From an uncultured Clostridia bacterium (GTDB lineage Bacteria; Bacillota; Clostridia; Oscillospirales; Ruminococcaceae), in the NCBI GenBank assembly GCA_947624745.1, contig CANQLR010000001.1, positions 62,001 to 126,000 on the forward strand: a stretch of 64,000 bases of DNA, written 5' to 3'. Position 1 is the stretch's first letter; every line of letters begins with the position of its first letter. Shown here one piece after another: positions 36,800-45,902 of this stretch. The position numbers were made by a program, and so were the translations under genes. The notes beneath the pieces were generated by a model, which ran no database searches, was not told the origin of the DNA, and worked only from the letters and a program-made list of their open reading frames with translations.

Positions 36800-36828
36800 A
36801 TTTTAGCATATTTGCCCGCAAAATGCAA
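36800..36828 (-). promoter_or_regulatory. Promoter of the histidine phosphatase gene
   Basis: TTGCAT (36823-36828), 17-nt spacer, TAAAAT (36800-36805) on the minus strand. Confidence 0.7.
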
Positions 36829-36842
36829 TAGCCGCGAGTAGA

Positions 36843-36988
36843 ATGCAGATGTCAGACCGTCAGAGGTCAGAGTTAAGCGGTGTCGCCTTTCGGCGACGGA
36901 TCAAAGCGGGTCAATGCAGGGGGGAGAAATGCCTCCAGCGAGCCGGTCGAGAGCGTTCTATCCTCTATCTTCTATCTTCTAACATCTA
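36843..36988. repeat. Paired heptad tracts with hairpin
   Basis: A purine tract (36843-36875) plus hairpin GTGTCGCC-ttt-CGGCGAC and GGATCAAAGCG, then a pyrimidine tract of TCTATCY heptads on the + strand (36956-36988). The second tract overlaps the last codons of the small gene at 36979-37158. Confidence 0.6.
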
Positions 36989-37158
36989 AACGGCGGAAGC
37001 CGGTTCCTGCACCCGTCCCTCTCGAAGCCGCATTCGCCCTTGTTGAGGCATTCTATCCGCCGCTCCTCCGAGGCCGGCACCGAAACGACGATGACGTTCC
37101 TCCCGAGGTGAGTGCAGTAGCGCACGTCGGTGATCTTTAAGTCTTTTAATGTTTTCAT
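36979..37158 (-). CDS. Small cysteine-containing protein of unknown function
   Basis: 59 residues, missed by the ORF track. It begins MKTLKDLKITDVRYCTHLG and ends in a Cys-rich part, ECLNKGECGFERDGCRNR...FRC. Five Cys (about 15, 37, 43, 50 and 59) could bind metal or, less likely, be a modified peptide. AGGGA lies upstream of the ATG. It follows the ABC exporter pair on the same strand by 57 nt. Coding is supported by a good RBS, gene-like composition and independence from the flanking repeats. I do not recognise the family. Confidence 0.6.
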   Translation of the reverse strand: MKTLKDLKITDVRYCTHLGRNVIVVSVPASEERRIECLNKGECGFERDGCRNRLPPFRC

Positions 37159-37214
37159 GAAGATCCCTCCCGAAGTTAAGATAGGAAATTATATGCAGGA
37201 GGGGCAAGGACGAA

Positions 37215-39116
37215 TTACGGGAGCATATCGTCAGAGTCCCCCTCCCCCTCATAATACCTCGCCTGCGCGTCCCAAAGCTCTTTATACCTTCCCTCCGCCG
37301 CTATGAGGCCGGCGTGGGTGCCGCGCTCGATAATTCCGCCGTCCTCAAAGACGAGTATCTCCTTGCAAAAGCGGCAGCTCGAAAGCCGGTGGCTTATATA
37401 TATCGCCGTGCGGTCGCCGACTATCTCGTCGAATTCCCTGTAAATATCTGCCTCCGCGAGGGGGTCCAAGGACGCCGTCGGCTCGTCTAAAACGATGAAC
37501 GGCGAGTTTTTATAGAGAGAGCGCGCGATCGCGACCTTCTGCTTCTCGCCTCCCGAAAGAACTATGCCGTCCTCGTCGAAATCCTTGCCGAGCCATGTTT
37601 CAAGCCCGTCCGGGAGCTCGCCGAGCCTCTCGCCGAAGCCCGCGTCGACAAGGCACTTCTCCGCCCGCTCCCCGTCGACGTCGCAGGAGCCCGCGACGTT
37701 CTGCCCGAGCTTGTGCGCCATCAGCCAATAGTCCTGAAAGACCACCGAGAAGATCGCCATATACTCGTCGTAGCGGTACTTTTTTATGTTCACGCCGTTG
37801 AGGAGGATCTCCCCCTCCTGCGGGTCGTAAAGGCGGCAGAGAAGCTTTATGAATGTCGATTTTCCCGAGCCGTTCTCGCCGACGACCGCAAGCTTCGTCC
37901 CGACGTTAAAGCTCACCGAAACGTGCCGCAGCGCCCATCTGTCCGAGTTCGGGTATTTAAAGCTCACGTCGCGGAATTCGACGTTGTAGTTTCTGTCGCT
38001 TCGCTTTTCGGTCGTGAGGGTGCCCCGATACATCTTGTTCGGGATGTCTAAAAATTCAAAGATGTCCTTCAAAAACTTCGCGTTTACGCGGAAGACCTCA
38101 AGCACGAGGATCACGTTCATGACCCCCGTGACGAATTTCGTGACCGCGCCGACGTACTGCGTGACCTCGCCGAGGCCGAACGCCCCGCCGAGCGCCTTCA
38201 GGCACACAAACATGTATATCACGCACATCAGAAGCTTTTCGCCCAACTCCGCACCGACGCTCATAAGCCCGCCGAGGCCCTTGTTGTGTCTGTCGAAGAC
38301 TCCGCCCGTGAACCACGGGCCCGAGTCCTTGAGCCAGCGGTAGTGCTTTAAAAATCCCTCGCTTTGGTTATACATTCTGTAATCGACCATCGAATCGGGG
38401 TCGCTGTTTATAAATCCGAAGTGCCCGAAAAGCCTGTTCCCGAGCCTCGCCTTGTCGGCAAGCGACGCGTTCATGTCATGTTTTTTGCTTTGAAGCGCCG
38501 GGGATATCGACGCGCAGGCAAACATCAGTGCCACCGAACCAAACGCTGCGAGCGGGCTGTTCAGAAACGCGTAGGGGCTTCCCTCGGGGACCTTGTTTAT
38601 TATCAGCCCCGCCGTCATCGCGACCGCGCCGACAACGTTGAAAACGTTCGACAAAAGGGCCTCAAAGTTCGCCTGTAATATCGAAAACCCCCAGCCCTGC
38701 CAGTTTCGGTTCTGCGATATCTGATCCCGAAGGTCTCTCACCCGCTGGTCCTCGACGTCGCTGTAGTCCATCGACATGAGCTTTTCGTCCTCGATCCGGC
38801 TCAGGTTGTGCCAGAAGTTCGCGGTCTTGACCTCGTAGGCGTGATACATCACCCCGTTTATGATCGCGAACACCGCCGTCGAGATTATCTGAAACGCCGC
38901 CCAGAATATGAGGGCCTCCGGCCGTCTCTCCCCCGCGAGTTCTCCTATGAGCCTTGCCGTCACGAAAAGCGAGGCGTAGGAAAACACCGTCCCCAGAAGC
39001 GCCTTAATCGTGACGTAGGGGAACATCAGCCTGTTTTTCGAGCTTAAGAGCTTCACCGCCCGAACGTTTATCCGAAACGCCTCTTTCCAAGGCATCTTGT
39101 CCGATTTATTCGCCAT
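37215..39116 (-). CDS. ABC exporter, permease-ATPase half (second gene of pair)
   Basis: 633 residues. A six-helix ABC membrane domain is followed by a nucleotide-binding domain with VGENGSGKSTFIKLL (Walker A), LSGGEKQKVAIARSL (signature) and FIVLDEPTASLDP (Walker B with catalytic Glu), then ISHRLSSCRFC (H loop). No peptidase C39 domain. Its ATG directly follows the stop of the partner gene, so the two are made together and probably form a heterodimer. The substrate may be a peptide, lipid or drug. The LytTR/GHKL pair upstream suggests peptide signalling or antimicrobial export or immunity. Confidence 0.9.
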   Translation of the reverse strand: MANKSDKMPWKEAFRINVRAVKLLSSKNRLMFPYVTIKALLGTVFSYASLFVTARLIGELAGERRPEALIFWAAFQIISTAVFAIINGVMYHAYEVKTANFWHNLSRIEDEKLMSMDYSDVEDQRVRDLRDQISQNRNWQGWGFSILQANFEALLSNVFNVVGAVAMTAGLIINKVPEGSPYAFLNSPLAAFGSVALMFACASISPALQSKKHDMNASLADKARLGNRLFGHFGFINSDPDSMVDYRMYNQSEGFLKHYRWLKDSGPWFTGGVFDRHNKGLGGLMSVGAELGEKLLMCVIYMFVCLKALGGAFGLGEVTQYVGAVTKFVTGVMNVILVLEVFRVNAKFLKDIFEFLDIPNKMYRGTLTTEKRSDRNYNVEFRDVSFKYPNSDRWALRHVSVSFNVGTKLAVVGENGSGKSTFIKLLCRLYDPQEGEILLNGVNIKKYRYDEYMAIFSVVFQDYWLMAHKLGQNVAGSCDVDGERAEKCLVDAGFGERLGELPDGLETWLGKDFDEDGIVLSGGEKQKVAIARSLYKNSPFIVLDEPTASLDPLAEADIYREFDEIVGDRTAIYISHRLSSCRFCKEILVFEDGGIIERGTHAGLIAAEGRYKELWDAQARYYEGEGDSDDMLP

Positions 39117-40967
39117 TTAAACCGCCTCCTCCTTGTTAAAGTCCTTCTGATAATACCGAGCCTGTATCCTGAAAAGCTCCGCATACTCTCCGCCGCGTTT
39201 CAGAAGCGTCTCGTGGGTGCCCTCCTCGGCGATTTTTCCGTCCTTAAGATAGAGTATCCTGTCGCAGAACTGGGTCGAGGCCAGCCTGTGCGATATAAAG
39301 AGCGATGTCTTCCCCTCGGCCATCGAGTTGTATTTTTCATACATATCCCGCTCGGCCAAAGGGTCCAAGGCCGCCGTCGGCTCGTCCAAAACAAGCACCG
39401 CGCCGTTTTTATAGAGCGCCCTCGCAAGCATGAGCCTCTGGGTCTGTCCGCCCGAGAGCACCACGCCGTCAAGGTATACCTCCCTCCCAAGGTGGGTGTT
39501 TATCCCGTTCGGAAGATCATTTACCGCCTTAGTCAGCCCGGCTTTTTCGATGCAGTCCCGAACCCGCGGCAGGTCGATATCCGTTGCCGACTGCGCGACC
39601 GTCTCGGCGACGGTTATGTCGTACATATTAAAGTGCTGGAAAACCGCGGAAAAGAGCTTATAATACTCCGTCCTGTCGAATTTTCTGATGTCGACCCCGT
39701 TTAAGAGCACCCTGCCCTCGTCGGGGTCCAAAAGCCCGGTCACAAGCTTTATGAGCGTGGTCTTTCCCGCTCCGTTAAGGCCGACTATCGCGACCTTCTC
39801 GCCCCGCTTTATCGTAAGATCCATGCCGTCGATTATCTTCCTGTCCGACTCGGGGTATGTATAGCTCACGTTTTCGAGCTTTATTTCATAGGTAAAGTCC
39901 TCGGGGATATCCTCGCCCTCCCCGAAGTTATACGGCTCGGGGTAGTTAAGGTATTCAAGCATCGAGGAGAAGTCGACGCACTTGTTTTTAAGGTCCAAAA
40001 GGTTGTTTAAAATGCCGCTGAACTGCGCGTTGAAGGAATTTACCGCCGAGAAATAGAGCATAAACTCCGCCGCGCTCATTCCGCCGTCTATGCACATTTT
40101 AAGGAGAATGAAGATCGCCGCCCCGCCCCTAAGAAGCTCTATCGCGGCGCTCGAAAACGTCCCGATGAGATAGAAGCGGTGCTCCCGTCTGGCGTATGCC
40201 TCCTTTGCGGCGAGCGCCTTGTCGGTAAGCCGGTTTATCCAGCTCGCGAGGCCGAAAAGCCGTATATCCTTCGCGACCGAGAGGTTCCCCGGCAGCCCCG
40301 CAAGATACCACGCCTGCCGGTCGATGTGTGAAAGCTCCTCGCGGTGGCGATAGTTATACTTGTAAACATAGCTCGAAATGGCAAAATCGGCGACGCTCAG
40401 AACGGCCGTTATCCCGAAAACGAGCGGGTGGATATAGGTGAGCATCGAGGTGAAGAAGCCGAACATGACTATGTTCACGCCGAGGTTCTGGAGCGTGTTC
40501 CACGTCCCCTCGGCCGAGGCGCTGTTGCTGTTGCAAGCGTAGCCCGCGCGCTCGCCCGCCCGCAAAAATTTGTTGTCGAGGCAGTGGCAGTAGGAGGTCT
40601 CGGCGGTCTTGCCCGCGATCTCGTCCATTATCCGCGAGCGCAGCTCGATCTGATAGGCGGATTTTGCGCCCGATCCGCCCACGCCGTTTCCGATATAGCT
40701 TATGAGCGCGTCGGAGATAAAGCACCCGCCGATCAGAAACAGCGCGGTCAGGATAAGCTCCTGCGCGGGGCTGTGATTTTCAAGACGAGAGAGTATCATC
40801 GGGGACATATAGAACCCGAAAATCGCGCTTGAAACGTTTAGAAGTATCTGGAAAAACAGCAGGACTATGGTCTCGGGCCGGTATTTAGCCGCCCGCGAGA
40901 AGAAATATCTCAGGCATTTGAGCATACCGTACTGCGGCTTTTCGCGTTCCTTTTTTTCCTTTGACAT
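39117..40967 (-). CDS. ABC exporter, permease-ATPase half (first gene of pair)
   Basis: 616 residues. N-terminal membrane domain, then a nucleotide-binding domain with VGLNGAGKTTLIKLVTGLLDPDEG, VLSGGQTQRLMLARALYK and VLVLDEPTAALDP, all intact, so both ATPase halves look active. It lies 104 nt downstream of the histidine kinase gene. A terminator-like hairpin (41008-41035) in that gap could lower read-through from the regulators. RBS AAGGAGTG upstream of the ATG. Stop and next start are fused (TAA then ATG). Confidence 0.9.
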   Translation of the reverse strand: MSKEKKEREKPQYGMLKCLRYFFSRAAKYRPETIVLLFFQILLNVSSAIFGFYMSPMILSRLENHSPAQELILTALFLIGGCFISDALISYIGNGVGGSGAKSAYQIELRSRIMDEIAGKTAETSYCHCLDNKFLRAGERAGYACNSNSASAEGTWNTLQNLGVNIVMFGFFTSMLTYIHPLVFGITAVLSVADFAISSYVYKYNYRHREELSHIDRQAWYLAGLPGNLSVAKDIRLFGLASWINRLTDKALAAKEAYARREHRFYLIGTFSSAAIELLRGGAAIFILLKMCIDGGMSAAEFMLYFSAVNSFNAQFSGILNNLLDLKNKCVDFSSMLEYLNYPEPYNFGEGEDIPEDFTYEIKLENVSYTYPESDRKIIDGMDLTIKRGEKVAIVGLNGAGKTTLIKLVTGLLDPDEGRVLLNGVDIRKFDRTEYYKLFSAVFQHFNMYDITVAETVAQSATDIDLPRVRDCIEKAGLTKAVNDLPNGINTHLGREVYLDGVVLSGGQTQRLMLARALYKNGAVLVLDEPTAALDPLAERDMYEKYNSMAEGKTSLFISHRLASTQFCDRILYLKDGKIAEEGTHETLLKRGGEYAELFRIQARYYQKDFNKEEAV

Positions 40968-41007
40968 ATATTTATCACTCCTTTTTGCGATAGCTTAAGC
41001 ATATCAC

Positions 41008-41035
41008 AAAAGCCCCCGAAAATGTAATTCCGGGG
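41008..41035 (-). terminator. Terminator between sensor kinase and ABC exporter genes
   Basis: CCCCGGAA-ttaca-TTTTCGGGG stem on the minus strand followed by GCTTTTG; the short U tract suggests partial termination. Confidence 0.55.
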
Positions 41036-41071
41036 ACGAAATGTATTCTACAGGTGATGAATTGCATAAAG

Positions 41072-41761
41072 CTACTCTGTTTTTCCGATTTTCTCCTGAC
41101 CGCTCTCCGCCAGCGGAAGGAGAACCTCGGTAGTAAACGCGCCCTCCTCCGAATTTCGGGAGATATATCCCCCGAGGCGCTTTACCACGTCGTCTATCCG
41201 CCCGAGGCCGAGGCCGTGCTCGCCGCCCTTGGTGCTCTTAAACAGGTTCCCGACCTTTTTGAGCTTCCCGCCGGAGGTGAAATTCAAAAACGAGATGTAG
41301 AGCTGATTCCCCTTGAGGTCGATGTAAACGCGTATCACCCGGCGCTCCTCGGGCAGGCTCTCGCTCGCCTCTATCGCGTTGTCAAAGAGGTTCCCGAGTA
41401 TCGTGCAGAAATCCACCGCCGAGACCGCGAGCAGCACCGGTATGTGCGCGTCGATGTCGACCCTGATTTTTCGGTCGTTCGCGAGCGCGATCTTGGAATT
41501 GATGATGGCGTCGGTCATGGGGTTCCCGGTCTTTATCACCGTGTCGACGGTGTAAAGGTCGGTCTCGAGCTCGTCAAGGTACTTGGCGATGGCCTCAAGG
41601 TCGCCCCTGTCGGCGTAGGATTTCAGGACCTGAATGTGGTTTCGGTAGTCGTGCCGCCAGCCCCGCATCTTGCGGTACATGTTGTCGACCTCCAAAAAGT
41701 GCGTCTTCAGAAGCTCCTGCTGATAGGCTTCTATCCGCCTGTTTGCGCGTTTTCCGAGCAT
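41072..41761 (-). CDS. GHKL-type sensor histidine kinase without a membrane sensor
   Basis: 229 residues. The H box is WRHDYRNHIQVL (His about 37), the N box LGNLFDNAIEAS and the G box HGLGLGRIDDVVKRLGG, as in AgrC/LytS-type kinases with an HPK10-like catalytic end. It lacks the usual N-terminal polytopic membrane domain: only about 30 residues of predicted coiled coil precede the H box. Truncation relative to AgrC is possible, but the ATG has an RBS that overlaps the upstream gene's end. Likely partner of the LytTR regulator encoded 6 nt upstream. Confidence 0.88.
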   Translation of the reverse strand: MLGKRANRRIEAYQQELLKTHFLEVDNMYRKMRGWRHDYRNHIQVLKSYADRGDLEAIAKYLDELETDLYTVDTVIKTGNPMTDAIINSKIALANDRKIRVDIDAHIPVLLAVSAVDFCTILGNLFDNAIEASESLPEERRVIRVYIDLKGNQLYISFLNFTSGGKLKKVGNLFKSTKGGEHGLGLGRIDDVVKRLGGYISRNSEEGAFTTEVLLPLAESGQEKIGKTE

Positions 41762-41767
41762 ATTTTT

Positions 41768-42478
41768 CTATCCTTTCATCGCGATTATCGCGCGGTTGAC
41801 CTTTTCATAGCCGCCCCTCGGCAGGGGGACGGTTCCTCCGCCCTTGAGAAAAATTTCGGAGCGGGTCACCCGAACGATATACCGAAGATTGACTATATAC
41901 GAACGCCCGACCCGCAGAAATCTGCCGTCAAGGTCACGCTCGATGTCCTTAAGCGGCATTTTGAGGGTATAGTCCCTCTCGGCGTGGACGGTGACGTAAT
42001 TTTTGATCACCTCAATGAATTTTATGTCGCAGATCGGCACGAGGGCGGTCTCGTCGGGAGTCTCCAAAACGAGCTTTTTGCCGTCGTCGGCGATCCTCTC
42101 GACTGCGCGCGACAGCACCGAAAAGAGCTTTTCGCGCTCGACCGGCTTTAAAAGGTAGTGAAGCGCCGCGACGTCGTAGCCCTCGGCGATGTAGTCGGAG
42201 TAGGCGGTGATGAAGATTATTTGCAGAAGCCGGTTGCCGTCCTGCCGCAGCCTTTTCGCGAGATCTACCCCCGAAAGCCCCGGCATTTCGATGTCAAGAA
42301 GCAGTATGTCGGGCGGCTCCTCGGCATATGAAAACAAAAGCGCCTCGGCCGACGGATATTCCCGAACGCGCACGCCGTCCGGCGCCCCCGCCCCCGGCAG
42401 CGCCGACCATTCCGAAACGAGCTGCCCGAGAAACGCACGCTCCTGCGCACTGTCGTCGCAAAGGGAGATGTTGAGCAT
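41768..42478 (-). CDS. LytTR-family response regulator
   Basis: 236 residues from the ATG at 42478 (AAAGGAGG upstream; the track's extra 11 codons are not needed). The receiver domain has CDDSAQER, the phospho-acceptor in LLLDIEMPGLSG (Asp about 62) and the lysine in YLLKPVEREKL. The LytTR DNA-binding domain (about 135-235) has FIEVIKNYVTVHAERDYTLKMPLKDIERDLDGRFLRVGRSYIVNLRYI. It controls transcription with the adjacent kinase, probably of the ABC exporter. Promoter TTGCCC-17-TATAAT at 42500-42528. Confidence 0.93.
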   Translation of the reverse strand: MLNISLCDDSAQERAFLGQLVSEWSALPGAGAPDGVRVREYPSAEALLFSYAEEPPDILLLDIEMPGLSGVDLAKRLRQDGNRLLQIIFITAYSDYIAEGYDVAALHYLLKPVEREKLFSVLSRAVERIADDGKKLVLETPDETALVPICDIKFIEVIKNYVTVHAERDYTLKMPLKDIERDLDGRFLRVGRSYIVNLRYIVRVTRSEIFLKGGGTVPLPRGGYEKVNRAIIAMKG

Positions 42479-42499
42479 AGTAAGCCCTCCTTTGGGGAT

Positions 42500-42528
42500 A
42501 TTATAGCACAAAGTTGCGAGGAGGGCAA
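42500..42528 (-). promoter_or_regulatory. Promoter of the LytTR/kinase pair
   Basis: TTGCCC (42523-42528), 17-nt spacer, TATAAT (42500-42505) on the minus strand. Confidence 0.65.
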
Positions 42529-42532
42529 GCGG

Positions 42533-43800
42533 TTAGAGAATAGAAAATAGAGGATAGAAGATGAACCTGTACGCCGGCGTGAAAGAAAGCGAAAAAGGGT
42601 CGTTGGGATTTCCGAAAAAGGTGGAGGGGTCAAATGCAAGCCGGGTTTGTTTCTGCTCGACTGCCCTCGGCAAACAAAGCGTTAAAACTTCCTTTTCGCC
42701 TTTCCTCGGCAAAAACGACCGCCTCGGTCGGCTCAAAGAGTTTTAATCGCGTTGTTAAACGATCGCCTCGTTTGTCTTGCAGGCAAAATCCCGCGTGCAG
42801 AGGGCAGAGCCTTTGGTCGCCCGTCGAAACGGGTGAAAGTCCATAAGCGAAAGCTGGCGCAGGAGGGGGTGTCCCCGGGCGAAGCCCCGAGGCGGCAGTG
42901 GAGCTGCCGCCGTGCCCGACCCGCAAGCGGGTCGGGCGTGTGTGCACGGAGTGCGCACACGGGGCTTCGCGTGTGCGCGCATACAAAGTGCCCTCCCGTC
43001 GGGAGGGGGCAAACGCGGGGTTGAGATCTGCTCAAAGGGCGGAGGGGGTGGGGCTGAAGATAGTATGAGCGAGCTTGCGAGCGAATACCTTATAGCGCCT
43101 TGCCCGGGGTCTGCTCACCTTTACGGCGTTCCCTTAAAGTCCGACGAGCTTCCCCCTCCCCACCGGGGAGGGGCAGGGGTGGGGGCTTAAGATAGCATGA
43201 GCGCGAGCGAATACCTTTTGCCGGCAAGGTGGGGCAAAAGCGAAATTCAGCAAGGCGCAGGGAGCAGGGGCGAAGCCCTAATCGCGCCCTCGGCGCGATT
43301 CCCGCCGCAGCAGTAATTACAAGGCTTTGCAAATTGTCGAATTCCTGCCATTTAAAAAGACTGCACTAACCTCTCCAACGGCGGACAAAGCCCATTTTAT
43401 GGGCTTTGGGGCTTCGCCCCGGTCAGTGCCTCTCCTAAGGCTTGGCAATAACTCCCGCTTTCCTGCCTCTACTTGCCTGGGTAGACCTGCATTTACTGCG
43501 TTAAGGGCACAAAGCTCTGACCCCGCGCGGTCTTTACTGCGGCAGCTCGTCGTCGCGTACTACGTATCGTTTGCGGCGGCATTTTAAAAGCTGAAGTATG
43601 CGCCGCTCATTCACTCCGCCGACAGAAGCGATTGCTTTTCCGCAAGACAACCAAGGCTGTCGTTTAACAACGCGATAAAACTCTTTGAGCCGACCGAGGC
43701 AATCGTTGCCGCTGAGGGAAGGCGAAAAGATAGTTTTAACGCTTTGTTTACCGAGGGCAGTCGAGCAGCTGCCAAATCCCATTTCATAGGCTTTGTGCCT
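42533..43800. repeat. Mosaic repeat block 7 (families A, B and C together)
   Basis: No gene. In order: a heptad tract (42533-42560), family C inverted partial copy (about 42651-42790), family B partial copy (about 42790-42872; stems CAGAGG/CCTTTG and CCCGT-cgaa-ACGGG), and a three-hairpin element (42877-42970; includes CCCGACCCGC-aa-GCGGGTCGGG). Then inverted GCTCATGCTAT modules (about 43063 and 43194), a polypurine hairpin (about 43150), a two-hairpin element in inverted order (43267-43420), and family C copy 2 (about 43542-43772). Confidence 0.78.
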
Positions 43801-43812
43801 TCTCCCACCCCC

Positions 43813-44388
43813 TTACTCCCCTATGTCGTTTTCAATATCCCTCATCTTCCTCGCCGGCACTCCACCCACGACACAGTTATCCGGCACGTCCTTCGTCACC
43901 ACGGCCCCCGCGGCGATGACCACGTTGCTGCCGACCGTCACGCCGGGGAGAATGGTTACATTACCACCGATCCATACATCATTTCCGATGGTAACCGGCT
44001 TGCCGATCCCGAGGTGCTCGCGCCTGCCCTTTGGGGTGATCGGGTGGTTGACGGTGGTGATCAGCGTGTTCGGGCCGATCATCACATAATCCCCGATGCG
44101 CACCGGCATGATATCAAGAATCGTCACGTTGTAGTTGGCGAGAAACTGATCCCCCACATGGATATTCTTCCCGTTGTCGCACATGAACCCGGGGCAGAGG
44201 CAGACGTCACGCCCCGCCGAGCCGAAGTATTTTTTGATCAGCACCGCCTGCTCCTCCTCGGTCGCGTCCGCGTCCTGCATTTTTCTCAGCTCCCGGCAAA
44301 ACTTTATCGCATTAAGCTTTCTACGGTTGACCCCGGGGTCCCCAAAATCATAGTACATCCCCGCGTCAAGCTTTTCTTCCTCCGTCAT
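43813..44388 (-). CDS. Sugar O-acetyltransferase (maltose acetyltransferase-like)
   Basis: 191 residues. Left-handed beta-helix hexapeptide repeats run through FLANYNVTILDIMPVRIGDYVMIGPNTLITTVNHP and IGKPVTIGNDVWIGGNVTILPGVTVGSNVVIAAGAVVTKDVP. The N-terminal Mac domain (DAGMYYDFGDPGVNRRKLNAIKFC) is typical of Maa/LacA/NodL proteins. The catalytic His is in TTVNHPI. It transfers acetyl from acetyl-CoA to a sugar hydroxyl. Its ATG is 2 nt after the stop of the MATE gene, so co-translation is likely. Confidence 0.93.
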   Translation of the reverse strand: MTEEEKLDAGMYYDFGDPGVNRRKLNAIKFCRELRKMQDADATEEEQAVLIKKYFGSAGRDVCLCPGFMCDNGKNIHVGDQFLANYNVTILDIMPVRIGDYVMIGPNTLITTVNHPITPKGRREHLGIGKPVTIGNDVWIGGNVTILPGVTVGSNVVIAAGAVVTKDVPDNCVVGGVPARKMRDIENDIGE

Positions 44389-44389
44389 T

Positions 44390-45784
44390 TCAGCACACTT
44401 CCTTTATCAGCTTAACTGTTTTCCTGTCCTGATTCTGATTCCCCGCCGTAACATAAAACACCGCCAAGAACCCCGCGCAGAGGCACCATATCACCGGTTC
44501 GGTCACCGCGACCCCCAAATACCCCGCCTTCGGCACCAAAAACGCCGCGGAGAGCACCTTCACCGTCAGTTCAATTGTGCTCGACAGCACCGGCAGCACC
44601 TTGTGCCCCATCGCCTGCATGGTGTAGCGCAGGATAAACAGCGCCCCGAGCGGGAAGAAGCACGCCGTGCTGAGCCGCAGGTTCAAAAGCGCGTTTGAGA
44701 CGATCTCCCGGTTGTCTGTGCCGGTCAGGAGCAGGATAAGCGGCCTGCCGAGCGTCCAACAGACGATCACCGAAAACACCGACCACAAAAGCTCGACCCA
44801 AAGCATTTTGCGGTTTGCCTCGCGGATGCGGCGGAATTTTTTCGCCCCGTAATTCTGCCCGACGAAGGTGCTGGTCGCGCTCGAAACGGTGGACATCGGT
44901 ATCATCAGCATCTCATAGACGCGTCGCGAGGCGGTGTGCGCGGTGATGATGTCGGTGCTCAGGGCGTTTATCGAGCGCTGCATGATGACCGAGCCGAGCG
45001 AGAACACGCACTGCATCATCGCCATCGAAAAACCGGTCGTGAACATTTCTGCGGAGAGCGTGCGGTCGGGCTTCCAATCGGACCTCCTCGGCAGGTAGTC
45101 GCGGTAATTTTTGAAGATATACCCCATGCAGAGCGCCGCAGAGACCGCCTGTGCGATTACCGTGGCGAGCGCCGTCCCCGCGATCCCCGCCTTCAGCCAG
45201 ATCACGAAAACGGTGTCAAGCAGAATATTCAGCAGGCTCGAAAGTATCAGAAAATAAAGCGGTGTTTTACTGTTTCCGATCGCCCGCAAAAACCCCGCGC
45301 AGCCGTTGTAGGCGATCGTCGTGAGCATTCCGCCTAAGATTATGACGATGTAGAGATACGACTGCTCGAAGACCTCGTCGGGCGTGAGCAGCAGCCTCAT
45401 CATCGGCCTTAAAAACGCCACCGAGCCCGCCGTCAGGAGCAGCCCTATGCCGAGATCGAGCTTTATCATCGCCGCCGCGCCGCAACGGAATTCGCCCCGA
45501 TCCCCGCCGCCGAAAAGCCTCGACAGCACGACGCAGCAGCCGTTGTTCAGCCCCCACGCAAGGTTCATGAGGAGCGAGTAGAGCACCGCCGTCGCGCCTA
45601 TCGCGGCGATCGCCCCGTCGCCGAGAAAATGCCCGGCGATCATCGTGTCAACGAGGCTGTAGACCTGCTGGAAGATGTTTCCGATAAAAAGCGGCAGGGC
45701 GAAGGCCAAAATCAGCCTTGCGGGCGAGCCCTCGGTCATGTCGGTCACGCGGGAAGCGGACGGGTTTTCCTTGAGTTTTTGCAT
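44390..45784 (-). CDS. MATE-family efflux transporter
   Basis: 464 residues from the ATG at 45784 (AGGAGG upstream); the track's 17-residue extension lacks an RBS. Twelve hydrophobic segments in two halves, starting SPARLILAFALPLFIGNIFQQVYSLVDTMIAGHFLGDGAIAAIG, which is typical of the DinF/NorM-like branch. It exports cationic compounds in exchange for Na+ or H+; the substrate is unknown. It is divergent from an AraC regulator with a 118-nt gap, suggesting that regulator controls it. The acetyltransferase follows in the same transcript. Confidence 0.93.
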   Translation of the reverse strand: MQKLKENPSASRVTDMTEGSPARLILAFALPLFIGNIFQQVYSLVDTMIAGHFLGDGAIAAIGATAVLYSLLMNLAWGLNNGCCVVLSRLFGGGDRGEFRCGAAAMIKLDLGIGLLLTAGSVAFLRPMMRLLLTPDEVFEQSYLYIVIILGGMLTTIAYNGCAGFLRAIGNSKTPLYFLILSSLLNILLDTVFVIWLKAGIAGTALATVIAQAVSAALCMGYIFKNYRDYLPRRSDWKPDRTLSAEMFTTGFSMAMMQCVFSLGSVIMQRSINALSTDIITAHTASRRVYEMLMIPMSTVSSATSTFVGQNYGAKKFRRIREANRKMLWVELLWSVFSVIVCWTLGRPLILLLTGTDNREIVSNALLNLRLSTACFFPLGALFILRYTMQAMGHKVLPVLSSTIELTVKVLSAAFLVPKAGYLGVAVTEPVIWCLCAGFLAVFYVTAGNQNQDRKTVKLIKEVC

Positions 45785-45852
45785 ATAATTTCCTCCTGCT
45801 TCAAATGATTTAGTCAGCGAAAAAAATAATATCACGAAGCGGCGCGAAATTA

Positions 45853-45881
45853 TTGCATATTTATTGGACTTATGATATAAT
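45853..45881 (+). promoter_or_regulatory. Promoter of the AraC regulator gene
   Basis: TTGCAT (45853-45858), 17-nt spacer, TATAAT (45876-45881), 21 nt before the ATG, in the gap shared with the MATE gene. Confidence 0.75.
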
Positions 45882-45902
45882 CATTGGCAAAGAGGTGATC
45901 TC

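Noticed and set aside
41072-41761. Complete agr quorum-sensing locus
   Set aside because: No AgrB protease or AgrD-like peptide gene is visible near the LytTR/GHKL genes.
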